A model generated the notes under the pieces. The model was not told the DNA's origin. It searched no databases and worked only from the letters and a program-made list of their open reading frames with translations. DNA of 34,581 bases from Bdellovibrio sp. (GTDB lineage Bacteria > Bdellovibrionota > Bacteriovoracia > Bacteriovoracales > Bacteriovoracaceae), in contig DZBG01000018.1 of the NCBI GenBank assembly GCA_022729855.1, positions 1 to 34,581 on the forward strand. Reading direction: 5' to 3'. Below are positions 9,051-17,129 of the stretch, piece by piece. The position numbers and the translations under genes were made by a program. Each line of letters begins with the position of its first letter. Position 1 is the stretch's first letter.

Positions 9051-10024
9051 AGAGCATTTCCTCCAAAGAAGATTTTTCTTGAGCACTCAAGGAGAGCCGC
9101 ACGTTTATGAGGAAAATCAAATTCTTTTAATTTTTTCCAGCCAATAGAAGCTTCTGCATATTTTAGAACTTTTTGATTATCGTGACGTGGTTCGGCCATA
9201 AGGCGTCTGGTGCGGGCCTCATCTAAAAATAATAAATGGAGACCTGATTTTATGACCGAGTCAGTGATTTTATGTCCTAAGAAGTTTTTATTTCCAATAA
9301 GAAAATGGAATCCTCGATCAAAAGCCTCTGATTCATAATATGGCCCAAGTCGATCTTCTTTTACCCAATACATTTCATAATAGCCTAAGGGAGTGCCATC
9401 CATCTCTACTAAAACGGGAATCTGGTGAGGGTCTTTAAGACCTTTTTCCATATAGTCTTTAAGCTCTTCTTTCGGTTTGTTTAATTCCCAAAAAAATGAA
9501 ACTCGGTGCTGGTTATGCCACTCATGAAAAATATCCAAGTCTTTCTGAGGATCAGTCAGTCTGAAAGACACAGTTTTCTCTAAATGCGGAAGGTAGCGGC
9601 GATAAAGATAACCATTATGGGGCAAGGGACGAATAGGGTGAGTCCTGCCATTTGTTTCAGTCCATTTCTCAGGTGCTATGAGGTAGGCAGCTTGGTGGTG
9701 CCATAAACTTGGAATTTGGAAAAATTCTGAACGATCAAATTCAGATCCCAAAAGATCAAAAGGATAATCCTTCACAGTGGTCTCTTGTAATTTAATGCTT
9801 GTTAAATTTAAGTCATGGCCGAGCATATACTCTAAGGCAATAAGTAAAAGAGCTGAATCAGTTGACCCCGTTTTTAGAATAAGTGTTTTATCTTGAATCG
9901 AAATTGTTCCCGTAAGAATTTGATCAGTGCTTGATTTAACAGTAAGTGTATTGTTTTCAAGACAGGCTTTAAAGCTTTGATTCATTGAGAGAGGAGAGTA
10001 ATGAACTTCTTTTATGGACAACAT
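9047..10024 (-). CDS. iucB: N6-hydroxylysine O-acetyltransferase (IucB-like GNAT)
   Basis: Acetyl-CoA-dependent enzyme that acetylates N6-hydroxylysine to make the hydroxamate. About 325 residues: a variable N-terminal domain (1-140) followed by a GNAT domain. In the GNAT domain VSFRLTDPQKDLDIFHEWHN, GYYEMYWVKEDRLG, AFDRGFHFLIG, LFLDEARTRRLMAEPRHDN and KEFDFPHKRA match IucB and other siderophore acyltransferases (IucB/RhbD/VbsA group). The ATG at 10024 is one base after the iucA stop and has AAAGG 10 bases upstream; an ATG at 10042 inside iucA is possible. It lies between the two synthetase genes as in aerobactin operons. An acyl group other than acetyl cannot be excluded. Confidence 0.88.
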   Translation of the reverse strand: MLSIKEVHYSPLSMNQSFKACLENNTLTVKSSTDQILTGTISIQDKTLILKTGSTDSALLLIALEYMLGHDLNLTSIKLQETTVKDYPFDLLGSEFDRSEFFQIPSLWHHQAAYLIAPEKWTETNGRTHPIRPLPHNGYLYRRYLPHLEKTVSFRLTDPQKDLDIFHEWHNQHRVSFFWELNKPKEELKDYMEKGLKDPHQIPVLVEMDGTPLGYYEMYWVKEDRLGPYYESEAFDRGFHFLIGNKNFLGHKITDSVIKSGLHLLFLDEARTRRLMAEPRHDNQKVLKYAEASIGWKKLKEFDFPHKRAALLECSRKIFFGGNAL

Positions 10025-10025
10025 A

Positions 10026-11759
10026 TTATAAATACCTTTCATACAGCGGATTTGAGATTTTAGTATAAATGCTAAGAGGATTTTTCTCTGTATTCTCGTT
10101 TATATTTTTAAAACAACAAAGAAAGTTCCCTTTATGCATAAGAACAGGAGAGGTGAGTAGATAATCAAGAAAACTTGGATCTTTGGGGTCTTTTGATTTA
10201 AGTTCAATTAAAAATGCTTTGAGATGAGTGAGTAATTCATCCTCAGTGACTGATCCATTGTGAGCGATGGCACTTATGGTATTAAAGGTTGAGTTAATGA
10301 TGACGTAATAACCGAACAAGAAGCTCGCGACTTCATTGTCCAGAACATTTCCATTTTCTGGAGTGAGGCTTCTGACAGTGTCTGCAAAAAGTTTAAAACC
10401 AAGTGTACTCTGTCCTGTCCCATTGCAATCTCTAAAATAAGATTTCACTGGAAGTGAATTTTTCATTTCAATCACCATGTTTTGTTGGTGGGATCCAAGA
10501 AGAATTCCATAGTCAGCTTGAGCAGTAAGAAGAGGTTTTAAACAGACTCGCAAAAATTCTTTAAACCAAGCTGAACTTGCCTGACGAAGATCCATTTTTT
10601 GTGAGACTGCTAACTGCTTAATATAAAAATCAGTAAGATTTGATTTTAATTCAGGGTGATCTTGAGTCATTGTTGCAAGAACAACAGTTTCTGATTTTTC
10701 TTTAAATGGATTAAATCTTCCCACCACAAGTGTTTCTTGAAGTGGTGAGCCGTCTAGTCCAAGAATCCCTGCAAAGGCCGGCTCATACATGACTTCAAAT
10801 TCGGGGTGATCCTTTAAGAAGGTCTGGCCCAATGGATGGGTAAAGAGATCATGAACCTGAAGTCCACGATCAAGCTCATGGACTAAAAGGTGACGAATAG
10901 AATTAGTGAGTCTCACATTCATTGAGAACTTGAGCATGAAATCTGATTCTGGGTTAAATAAAGTTCGAAGTGATGATGTTGGAAACCACTGCTTGTCTGA
11001 ATCACCAAGAATGATTATTTTTTTCTCAGTAATATCGTTTTGTATTTGTGGATCATTAAAGATGAATTGTTTCTGCCATGGGTGCAGGGGATAGGGAATA
11101 TAACCCTCTTGAAGCTTAGTTCTGGCCATGTGCTGATCATTAAAGTCATTGAGGTAGGTTTCCTCTATCCAAAAAGTTTCAGTGAAATCCTGTGATGTCT
11201 TTTGAAAATAAATATCTTTTGAAACAAGAATCCAGAACAAAGGGAAGCTTCCTCCCATTTCAGGCGAATATCTTTTATAGTCCTCAAACGTAAATTCACT
11301 GCGACTCTTTGGTGTCGGATGAAAAGTATGTCCTATGAAAAGACCTTGCTCAGTGGATTTGAAATCAAGTTTTCCTTCATAGAGATCTTTAATGTCTTGA
11401 GTTCTTTGTTCAAGACTCAGCTTAATATTTTCATCACTATTTAGAACTCGCTCAATGAACTGCTTTTTCTGCTCAGGCGCGGTTTGGAATTTAACTGAGA
11501 GATACTGGGCCAGTTTATGAATAATTTCAGAGAAGCCAATTTCTGAAATAGTATTTCCTGTTTTAAGACTAAAGAGTCTTCCATAATGATGGCGCCCAAG
11601 CTTTGAGTGAAACAGGATTGGGATAAGAAGCTGCTCACCATTTTCAAGATCAAGAATAAACTCTGAATCAGATCTTTGAACTTCATTCCATTCAAGAAAG
11701 AATGAGTTAAAAAAACAAGTCAGAGAATGATGATGAGCAAGTTCGGCCGCAGTTAGCAT
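10026..11759 (-). CDS. iucA: NRPS-independent siderophore synthetase, first condensation (IucA-like)
   Basis: ATP-dependent IucA/IucC family synthetase, 577 residues, which would condense citrate with the first hydroxamate amine. Landmarks: YPLHPWQKQFIF, FPTSSLRTLFNPESDFMLKFSMNVRLTNSIR (the nucleotide and citrate region), YGILLGSHQQNMVIEM in place of the AHGQN segment of its partner, YFRDCNGTG, and a C-terminal FhuF-like part. Two paralogous synthetases in one operon are what an asymmetric citrate-centred siderophore such as aerobactin requires. Start ATG at 11759 has GGTGAG just upstream and overlaps the preceding MFS gene by 7 bases. Assignment as IucA, not IucC, rests on gene order. Confidence 0.87.
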   Translation of the reverse strand: MLTAAELAHHHSLTCFFNSFFLEWNEVQRSDSEFILDLENGEQLLIPILFHSKLGRHHYGRLFSLKTGNTISEIGFSEIIHKLAQYLSVKFQTAPEQKKQFIERVLNSDENIKLSLEQRTQDIKDLYEGKLDFKSTEQGLFIGHTFHPTPKSRSEFTFEDYKRYSPEMGGSFPLFWILVSKDIYFQKTSQDFTETFWIEETYLNDFNDQHMARTKLQEGYIPYPLHPWQKQFIFNDPQIQNDITEKKIIILGDSDKQWFPTSSLRTLFNPESDFMLKFSMNVRLTNSIRHLLVHELDRGLQVHDLFTHPLGQTFLKDHPEFEVMYEPAFAGILGLDGSPLQETLVVGRFNPFKEKSETVVLATMTQDHPELKSNLTDFYIKQLAVSQKMDLRQASSAWFKEFLRVCLKPLLTAQADYGILLGSHQQNMVIEMKNSLPVKSYFRDCNGTGQSTLGFKLFADTVRSLTPENGNVLDNEVASFLFGYYVIINSTFNTISAIAHNGSVTEDELLTHLKAFLIELKSKDPKDPSFLDYLLTSPVLMHKGNFLCCFKNINENTEKNPLSIYTKISNPLYERYL

Positions 11760-12934
11760 AATCTCACCTTTCTAAAACTCATCAGACTGACAAAAACAAG
11801 TGAGATGATAATAAGATAAGAGAGAGTATTAATACTTGGACCTAGAAAAAAAGAAGCGAGTGTTCCACCCAAGGCATAGCCAATAGTATTTCCAGATGAA
11901 AGGAGACCCACTTTTTTTCCAAGGGAGTTTTTGTCACTGCTTTGATGAACGAGGGCCAAATTACTTGGATGAATCAGAGCAAAGCCTAAACTTATTAAAC
12001 CAATGCTCACCCATAATTCTTGAGACTCTTTCATTAAGGCGAGTATGACAGAACCCGCGGCCAGTGAGGCAAGCCCAAGTGATAAAGTAAGACGAAGATG
12101 ATTTTTGACAAAAATTCTTCCAATAATTTGTGTGAGTGCCATGACCACACTTCCGGCCATAAGAACTTTTGCCATGAGAGTACTGGCGGCCATGCTATCC
12201 ATTGAAAACTTTAACTGAAGTGTTCCACCAAGACTTGAGTGAAGAACACCTGTATAAGTCGTGAACAAGATAGTAATGAGTAGAGGCCAAATAATTTGTC
12301 CCCCAATATCACTCCATTTTAAATGAGTGGCATGGACCTGAGATTTTGAAACCTCTCGATTCCTAAAAAATAAATTCAGAATAAGAAGCATTAAAGACCA
12401 AAGTGAAATAATAAGAAGAAGTGTTTGAATATGCCCATTGCTTAAAATTAAAAGAAGTGGGCCGAGAGTTCTTCCAAGACTTAAAGTGAGAGAGTGAGCA
12501 AACATGGACTTGGTTTGTTCATCAACGGAGCTCATCTCACTTCGGGTGAGTTGGGCCACAGGGACAATGGCCGAGGCCAGTGATCCATAAATAATTCTAC
12601 TTAGTACTAAAAAAATTAAGGCGAGGGTTGGATTCAGGACTATTTGAAAATGAATCAGGGCCACTATGATTGAAAACGAAAGGCCAAGGCCCATCAATCC
12701 ATAAGACATGATCTTATCTCGCCCGTGCACATCACTTTTAGCACTCCAGTAAGGAGCTCCCCATAAAAATAGAAAAGTTCCAAGGGAGAAAGTCATCACA
12801 ATCGTTGAAAGTGGGAGGGCCAGCTTTTCTGATAAAAGAGGAAATAAAGTGAAGAGTAAGATTTGGGTGCTTGCAAACGTGAGAGTATTAAAACTCAGCA
12901 AAACTTTCTTAATAAATACTGATTTCGCATTCAT
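11753..12934 (-). CDS. MFS transporter, ShiF-like siderophore exporter
   Basis: Major facilitator of about 393 residues with twelve hydrophobic segments and the loop 2-3 signature in the form WSAKSDVHGRDKIMSYG. Its gene sits directly upstream of iucA, the place of shiF in aerobactin plasmids, so export of the siderophore is the likely role. I prefer the ATG at 12934 (MNAKSVFIKK) to the open frame that begins at 13045. The upstream extension would cross a promoter-like sequence and palindrome, and it encodes a Cys/Pro/Asn-containing segment unlike an MFS N-terminus. It ends 7 bases inside iucA. Export direction is inferred from context. Confidence 0.8.
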   Translation of the reverse strand: MNAKSVFIKKVLLSFNTLTFASTQILLFTLFPLLSEKLALPLSTIVMTFSLGTFLFLWGAPYWSAKSDVHGRDKIMSYGLMGLGLSFSIIVALIHFQIVLNPTLALIFLVLSRIIYGSLASAIVPVAQLTRSEMSSVDEQTKSMFAHSLTLSLGRTLGPLLLILSNGHIQTLLLIISLWSLMLLILNLFFRNREVSKSQVHATHLKWSDIGGQIIWPLLITILFTTYTGVLHSSLGGTLQLKFSMDSMAASTLMAKVLMAGSVVMALTQIIGRIFVKNHLRLTLSLGLASLAAGSVILALMKESQELWVSIGLISLGFALIHPSNLALVHQSSDKNSLGKKVGLLSSGNTIGYALGGTLASFFLGPSINTLSYLIIISLVFVSLMSFRKVRLC

Positions 12935-12977
12935 AGAAATAGGCCCTTCACGCCTCTCAAAATAAGAGCTTAGAAGA

Positions 12978-13009
12978 CTTTTAAACCAAGGTGTTTGATA
13001 TGTCAAACA
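12978..13009 (-). promoter_or_regulatory. promoter with overlapping palindromic operator upstream of the siderophore genes
   Basis: On the minus strand a perfect TTGACA (13001-13006) is followed after 17 bases by TAAAAG (12978-12983). This gives a start near 12971 and a leader of about 37 bases to the MFS ATG. The -35 box lies inside TGTTTGACATATCAAACA (12992-13009), a perfect inverted repeat with 7-base arms and a 4-base centre. A repressor bound there would block RNA polymerase. It does not fit the canonical Fur box, so the regulator is unknown. Confidence 0.55.
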
Positions 13010-13019
13010 ACTGTTGTAA

Positions 13020-13958
13020 TTAGGCCCTTTGGCGTGTGTTACCAAGATGAGGGAGAAAGTGTCTGCCAGAGATCATGAGAGTGATAAAAATCACAAAAGA
13101 GGTGGCCCCTAAGGCCTGAAGAAATGTGAGTTGCTCAAAAGTATAAACAGACGAGAAAACCATCCCTAAGGCCGGATAGGCGAGTTCGATAAAAGAGACT
13201 TTTCCTACTTCCATTCCCTTAAAGCCTGAGTAATAGAAATACATCGAAAAAATTCCTGCCACTAAACTGATATAGATAAAGCGCCAGATATATTCAGTCT
13301 CAAAAACGATTTCCCAAGGTGTGGCTTCGTGTTTATAGGCCATAGAAAAAATAAGGGCAAAGACGAAGGCAAAGAACCATCTGACAGTGAGAATCGACAT
13401 CACAGAATGAGTTTCTACTAATTTTTTGGCCGCAATTGTACAGAGTCCCCAGATTCCCATCACACCTAAGGCAATGAGAGTTTCTAATGGATAAGAGAAA
13501 AGATCTCCCTCTATTAAGGCCAGCTCAATGTCTTGTGAGTACATAAGCACAGCACTAAAAATGACCCAAATTCCCCAGAAGAAATAGAGATTATCTACTT
13601 TTTCTTTAAGGAAGCGACTGGCGAGATAAACGACAAATAACGGTTGGAAAATTTGAAAAAATGAAAATGTCCCAGGGCTGGCCCTCTGGATACAGAAAGT
13701 AAAAAGAAGACCGGCCACTGTCATCCCAACACCACCTAAAAAAGCAGAGAGAATCCAGTCTATTTTTGAGAATTTTTTAAATTCTTTGCGACCATTTTTA
13801 ATTAACCATGGAAGGAGAAAGAGAAGGCCAATAAAACTTTCAATCAAAACAATACTTGTATAACCCATTTTTAAAGTAATGGGATAGCGAACGAGAAGAT
13901 CAGTTGCCCATAGGAAACATGCGACTAAAATAAATAGTGAATTACGTTTTTCGTTCAT
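13020..13958 (-). CDS. EamA/DMT-family transporter
   Basis: Inner-membrane protein of 312 residues with about ten hydrophobic helices arranged as two EamA halves (roughly 5-135 and 155-300); the duplicated ends resemble each other as usual in this family. It is the first gene of the minus-strand metal operon, ending 85 bases before the ShiF-like ATG, and those 85 bases hold a separate promoter. Members export amino acids, metabolites and, in a few systems, siderophores; nothing in the sequence decides the substrate. No strong ribosome site precedes the ATG at 13958. Whether it belongs to the siderophore regulon is uncertain. Confidence 0.75.
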   Translation of the reverse strand: MNEKRNSLFILVACFLWATDLLVRYPITLKMGYTSIVLIESFIGLLFLLPWLIKNGRKEFKKFSKIDWILSAFLGGVGMTVAGLLFTFCIQRASPGTFSFFQIFQPLFVVYLASRFLKEKVDNLYFFWGIWVIFSAVLMYSQDIELALIEGDLFSYPLETLIALGVMGIWGLCTIAAKKLVETHSVMSILTVRWFFAFVFALIFSMAYKHEATPWEIVFETEYIWRFIYISLVAGIFSMYFYYSGFKGMEVGKVSFIELAYPALGMVFSSVYTFEQLTFLQALGATSFVIFITLMISGRHFLPHLGNTRQRA

Positions 13959-14032
13959 AGGTTTAAATAATTAGGCGAGGAAAACTCCTTTGTAAATGAG
14001 TGCCAGAATGTCACCAGAAGCGGGTGTAAGGA

Positions 14033-14068
14033 ATAGAACCAATCCCCTTAAAAGGACATTGGTTCTAT
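14033..14068. promoter_or_regulatory. 11-bp perfect inverted repeat in divergent intergenic region
   Basis: ATAGAACCAAT (14033-14043) and ATTGGTTCTAT (14058-14068) are perfect complements around a 14-base centre that can itself pair (CCTT/AAGG). It lies between the divergent EamA and ldcA genes, where no terminator is needed. Its right arm overlaps the TTGGTT that could be the -35 of ldcA, and the left arm presents the same TTGGTT on the minus strand. A two-way operator is the simplest reading. Confidence 0.5.
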
Positions 14069-14087
14069 CTTTGAAAGCTGATAGAAT
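14059..14087 (+). promoter_or_regulatory. possible ldcA promoter
   Basis: TTGGTT (14059-14064), a 17-base spacer and TAGAAT (14082-14087, five of six consensus bases). Transcription would begin near 14094, immediately before AGAGGA and 14 bases before the ATG. The -10 is embedded in the small palindrome TGATAGAATTATCA (14080-14093). Only the -10 is strong, so this is tentative. Confidence 0.35.
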
Positions 14088-14107
14088 TATCAAAAGAGGA
14101 TATAATT

Positions 14108-15037
14108 ATGACTGGCAAAGTTTGGGACTTTCTTAAAAAGGGCGATATTGTCGATATCATTGCTCCGGCTTCACATTCACCTGATTTTAAAATTGGTTCA
14201 GGTTTAGAGTGGATTGAATCCCTTGGACTTACTCCCCGAGTACCAAAAAACCTGATTAAACCGGACGCTTTTTTTGCTTCATCTTTAGAGTCGCAGTTTG
14301 AGCATTTAAAAGAGGCCCTTTATTCAGATTCAAAGGCCATTTGGTGCTTGCGAGGAGGGTATGGAAGTATGAGGCTTATTCCTCTTTTAAAAAAAATACG
14401 TCCTCCGAAAAAGAGCAAATTTTTTATTGGCTTCAGTGATATTACTTCGCTTCATCTGTATTTTAATCAGGCCTGGGGATGGCCCACTATTCATGGAAGA
14501 ACTATTAGTCAGCTCTCACCTGAATTAGCGGGAACCAGAGATCGCAAAGAGCTTAAAAAAATTCTTTTTGGTGAGGTGGATCAGGTCGTTTTTAAAAACT
14601 TAAAGCCTCTCAATGAAGCCGCCCGAGTTGAAAAAGTCATTAGTGGAAAAATTGTAGGTGGGAATTTGCGTATTCTTCAATCCTCTCTTGGGACGGATTG
14701 GGAACTTCAGGCCAAAAATAAAATTCTTTATATAGAAGATGTGAGTGAGCGAGGTTACAGCATCGATAGAATGTTTGAACAAATGATTCAGGCAAAAATC
14801 ATTGATAAAGGTTTGAAGGCGATTGTTCTTGGAGATTTTACTGGTGGTCTTGAAAAAGATGGAAAGGATCTCAGTCACGTGGCCTTTAAGAGATTGGCCG
14901 AACGAGTTCCTTACCCAGTAGTCAAGGGAATGCTGGCGGGCCATGGGGCCCTAAACTTCTCAGTTCCTTTTAATACAACTTCTAAGCTCTCGTTAGGTAA
15001 AAAAATTGAGCTGACTTCTTTCACAGGTGGCAAATAG
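14108..15037 (+). CDS. ldcA: murein tetrapeptide LD-carboxypeptidase, peptidase S66
   Basis: Cytoplasmic serine peptidase that removes the terminal D-alanine from murein tetrapeptides during peptidoglycan recycling. Length 309 residues is normal for the family. The catalytic triad is visible: Ser110 in FIGFSDITSLH, Glu210 in LYIEDVSERGYSIDRM and His279 in AGHGALN. The N-terminal segment GDIVDIIAPAS and the CLRGGYGSMRLIPLL motif are also typical. Start ATG at 14108 is preceded by AGAGGA at 7 bases. It stands alone on the plus strand, divergent from the metal operon. A predator could also use it on prey-derived muropeptides, but that is speculation. S66 also includes MccF-like immunity proteins; this sequence looks like LdcA. 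Confidence 0.88.
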   Translation: MTGKVWDFLKKGDIVDIIAPASHSPDFKIGSGLEWIESLGLTPRVPKNLIKPDAFFASSLESQFEHLKEALYSDSKAIWCLRGGYGSMRLIPLLKKIRPPKKSKFFIGFSDITSLHLYFNQAWGWPTIHGRTISQLSPELAGTRDRKELKKILFGEVDQVVFKNLKPLNEAARVEKVISGKIVGGNLRILQSSLGTDWELQAKNKILYIEDVSERGYSIDRMFEQMIQAKIIDKGLKAIVLGDFTGGLEKDGKDLSHVAFKRLAERVPYPVVKGMLAGHGALNFSVPFNTTSKLSLGKKIELTSFTGGK

Positions 15038-15058
15038 CCTGTCTAAACTTTAGACAGG
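15038..15058 (+). terminator. hairpin directly after ldcA
   Basis: CCTGTCTAA, ACT, TTAGACAGG form a perfect 9-bp stem starting at the base after the ldcA stop codon. It is followed by GGGAGATA and not a U-tract, so it is not a textbook intrinsic terminator; it may stabilise the 3' end or assist Rho-dependent termination. Confidence 0.5.
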
Positions 15059-15093
15059 GGAGATACAGTTTACAGGGCATATCCAATTTACTC

Positions 15094-15131
15094 GGCCTTT
15101 TGAGTATGATAAAGAGATCAAACAAAAGGCC
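15094..15131 (+). promoter_or_regulatory. inverted repeat sequestering the ribosome site of the ankyrin gene
   Basis: GGCCTTTTG (15094-15102) and CAAAAGGCC (15123-15131) are perfect complements separated by 20 bases. The right arm contains the likely Shine-Dalgarno AAAAGG, and the ATG follows 4 bases later. In RNA, CCUUUU would pair with AAAAGG, the geometry of a fourU-type thermometer. The centre holds TATGAT (15105-15110), a possible -10; if that is used, the left arm would not be transcribed. Confidence 0.5.
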
Positions 15132-15135
15132 TTAT

Positions 15136-15759
15136 ATGAAATTTCTTCTACTCGCATGTTCTCTGGTTTTTACTCTCTCAGCTTTTGCTCAAAGCAAGGC
15201 AACGGTAAAACTTTTTGATTCTGTAGAGGACAATAGTTTAAAGAATGCTACTAAGGCGATTAGAGATGGGGCGGATGTAGATGCGAGAACAACGACAACC
15301 ACAGTTCTTCTTCGCGCGGTTAAGTTAAATAGAGTCGCTATCGCAAAACTTCTTCTTGATAATCATGCAGATATTAATCAAACAAGACCAATAGATCTTT
15401 TTTCAGGTTTAATGCTGGCCTCAAAACTTAACCAAGTCGATATGGCCCGTTTATTTATCTCAAAAGGGGCGGATGTCTCTCTCTATACAGTTTCTATGAG
15501 AAATGCTCTTCATATTGCTGCTTTAAATAATTCAATTGAAGTGGCAAAAATTCTAGTGAATGAAACAAATATTAATGTAAATGACCGTGAAGAATTATGT
15601 GCCCTTGCCGTGGCCGCACGCCAAGATCACCGTGAAATAGTAAGCCTACTTAAAAACCTTCAAGGAAGCCGTGCTCCTACAGCAAAATGCTTAGAGCGTG
15701 CTATCGATATGGCCGATTTCAATGACCATGAAGAAGTGCTAAAGATCCTTAGAGGCTAA
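15136..15759 (+). CDS. exported ankyrin-repeat protein
   Basis: Small secreted or periplasmic protein of 207 residues. The ATG at 15136 follows AAAAGG by 7 bases and begins a good signal peptide, MKFLLLACSLVFTLSAFA, cut before Gln. An in-frame ATG at 15100 would bury the signal. The mature part consists of about four to five ankyrin units, for example DGADVDARTTTTTVLLRAVKLNRVAIAKLL, HADINQ...LMLASKLNQVDMARLFISKGADV and NALHIAALNNSIEVAKILV, with a C-terminal capping segment containing single cysteines. Ankyrin repeats bind other proteins; the partner is unknown. It lies alone between ldcA and the phospholipase gene. Confidence 0.8.
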   Translation: MKFLLLACSLVFTLSAFAQSKATVKLFDSVEDNSLKNATKAIRDGADVDARTTTTTVLLRAVKLNRVAIAKLLLDNHADINQTRPIDLFSGLMLASKLNQVDMARLFISKGADVSLYTVSMRNALHIAALNNSIEVAKILVNETNINVNDREELCALAVAARQDHREIVSLLKNLQGSRAPTAKCLERAIDMADFNDHEEVLKILRG

Positions 15760-15779
15760 ACTCAAGTAAATTCGTTGAT

Positions 15780-15820
15780 TCTCCGATATGATAACTAAGA
15801 TCTTAAGGTCCTATCGGAGA
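15780..15820 (+). promoter_or_regulatory. inverted repeat sequestering the ribosome site of the phospholipase gene
   Basis: TCTCCGATA (15780-15788) and TATCGGAGA (15812-15820) pair perfectly around 23 bases, which include the palindrome TAAGATCTTA. The right arm contains the Shine-Dalgarno GGAGA, and the ATG follows 4 bases after the arm. TATGAT occurs at the left arm/centre junction, as in the repeat before the ankyrin gene. There is no U-tract, so a terminator for the upstream gene is less likely. Confidence 0.5.
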
Positions 15821-15824
15821 GAAA

Positions 15825-17129
15825 ATGCGAGCTCACTTACTTATCATCCTAGTTTTAGTCAATCTCGCCGCTGCCTGCTCAACTACTCAATCACCAACCA
15901 ACCGAGAAATTTCATCTGTACATACTGCTGAGAGCTTAGATCTTGAATCTTTTGCCATTGATGATGAAGAAGATGAGGCGCTCTCAAAAATCGCCCCGGC
16001 CAAGGAAACAATTTGGTCTCGTTGGTTTAATAAAAAGGTAGGCTTTTTTAATAACCCAGATCATGTCATTGCCTTTGATCTCATCAAACTTGCCAAAAAA
16101 ACGATCGATATTGAAATTTATGAAATGAAGGACCCAAAATTTAGAGACCTCATTATTGGAGCTCTCAAACGTGGTGTAAAAATTCGAATCATTAAGGATT
16201 CAAATACTGTGGCCGATAGCTGTGATGAACTCTCTGACACTAAAGAGCTCAGTAAACCGGACTGCATGAGAGAGAAGGCCTATGTTCAGGAGATTCTAAG
16301 TCTTGGGGCCCAATATGTTTATTTTAATAAAATGAAATTATGTGCAGAAGAAGGAAAGCGAGGGTGCTTTCAACACGGGAAGATGATTATTGTAGATAGT
16401 CGTTTTCTTCTTCTGAGTACAGGGAATTTCAATAGTTCTAGTTTTTGTAATCTAGAGACAAAACCCAGTAAATGTAACCGAGATTATTCTTATGTGACAA
16501 AAAATAAGAAAGTCATAAAATTCTTAGAAAGTGTTTTCAACAAAGATATCACACGAGAAAGATGGGATATGAAATCTGGTATCGCCAGTGGAAATATGGG
16601 AGTGACCGTGAGTCCATTTTCTCAACCACGCTTAGTTTCATTGATTAAATCGGCGAAGAGATCGGTGATTATTCAAAACCAATACCTAGAAGAGCCGGCC
16701 ATTAATGAGGCGATCAATGAGAAAGCCGCCGAGGGAGTTGAAGTAAAGGTTATGGTCTCTGATTTTTGCAATTATGGACGTCCTACCGCTTCAAAAAAGA
16801 AAAAAACTTTTAATATCTATACATCATTTGATAGCTCAGGTGTGAAAACCAAAATTTTCACTCCACAAATGAAAATTAATGGGAAGGCCGGTTATCTTCA
16901 TGCGAAGGCCATTGTCATTGATGAAAAACTTGCTTGGATTGGATCAGTCAATGGGTCGCTTAACTCGACAAGTAAGAACAGAGAGTTTGGGATTATTTTT
17001 AAAACGAAAAAAGCCGTAAGAAAACTTCTTAAGGTCATGAATGAGGACTTTAATCATCCCCAATCAATTTCTTGGGAGAGAAGTCTGAGTTGCGAGAAGC
17101 CAAGTTCAAATGAAGTCGAAGACGACTAA
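15825..17129 (+). CDS. phospholipase D / cardiolipin synthase-like lipoprotein
   Basis: Member of the HKD superfamily, 434 residues, predicted to cleave or transfer phosphodiesters at the cell envelope. The N-terminus is a lipoprotein signal ending at Cys18 (VNLAAAC), followed by an acidic linker (35-55). Two complete catalytic motifs are present: His184-Lys186-Asp191 in QHGKMIIVDS with downstream GNFNSSS, and His359-Lys361-Asp366 in LHAKAIVIDE with GSVNGSLNST. The extra cysteines between 133 and 218 suggest disulfides outside the cytoplasm. It lacks the membrane helices of cardiolipin synthases, so a secreted phospholipase or nuclease is as likely. It is convergent with the sphingolipid operon (4-base overlap), which makes a phospholipid or sphingomyelin headgroup role attractive but unproven. 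Confidence 0.82.
   Translation: MRAHLLIILVLVNLAAACSTTQSPTNREISSVHTAESLDLESFAIDDEEDEALSKIAPAKETIWSRWFNKKVGFFNNPDHVIAFDLIKLAKKTIDIEIYEMKDPKFRDLIIGALKRGVKIRIIKDSNTVADSCDELSDTKELSKPDCMREKAYVQEILSLGAQYVYFNKMKLCAEEGKRGCFQHGKMIIVDSRFLLLSTGNFNSSSFCNLETKPSKCNRDYSYVTKNKKVIKFLESVFNKDITRERWDMKSGIASGNMGVTVSPFSQPRLVSLIKSAKRSVIIQNQYLEEPAINEAINEKAAEGVEVKVMVSDFCNYGRPTASKKKKTFNIYTSFDSSGVKTKIFTPQMKINGKAGYLHAKAIVIDEKLAWIGSVNGSLNSTSKNREFGIIFKTKKAVRKLLKVMNEDFNHPQSISWERSLSCEKPSSNEVEDD

Noticed and set aside
12935-13045. Extended N-terminus of the MFS transporter starting at 13045
   Set aside because: It overlaps the EamA gene and crosses a promoter and palindrome, and the added residues do not resemble an MFS N-terminus. 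The ATG at 12934 is a natural start.
14033-14075. tRNA-like or structured RNA gene in the EamA/ldcA gap
   Set aside because: Only one simple hairpin is present, with no cloverleaf arms or conserved loops.
14080-14093. TGATAGAATTATCA as a Fur box before ldcA
   Set aside because: The right half matches ATTATCA, but the left half has two mismatches and the central base of the 7-1-7 pattern is missing; the downstream gene is not iron-related.
14600-14944. Antisense open frame within ldcA
   Set aside because: It lies wholly opposite a well-supported enzyme gene and encodes nothing recognisable; a frame shadow.
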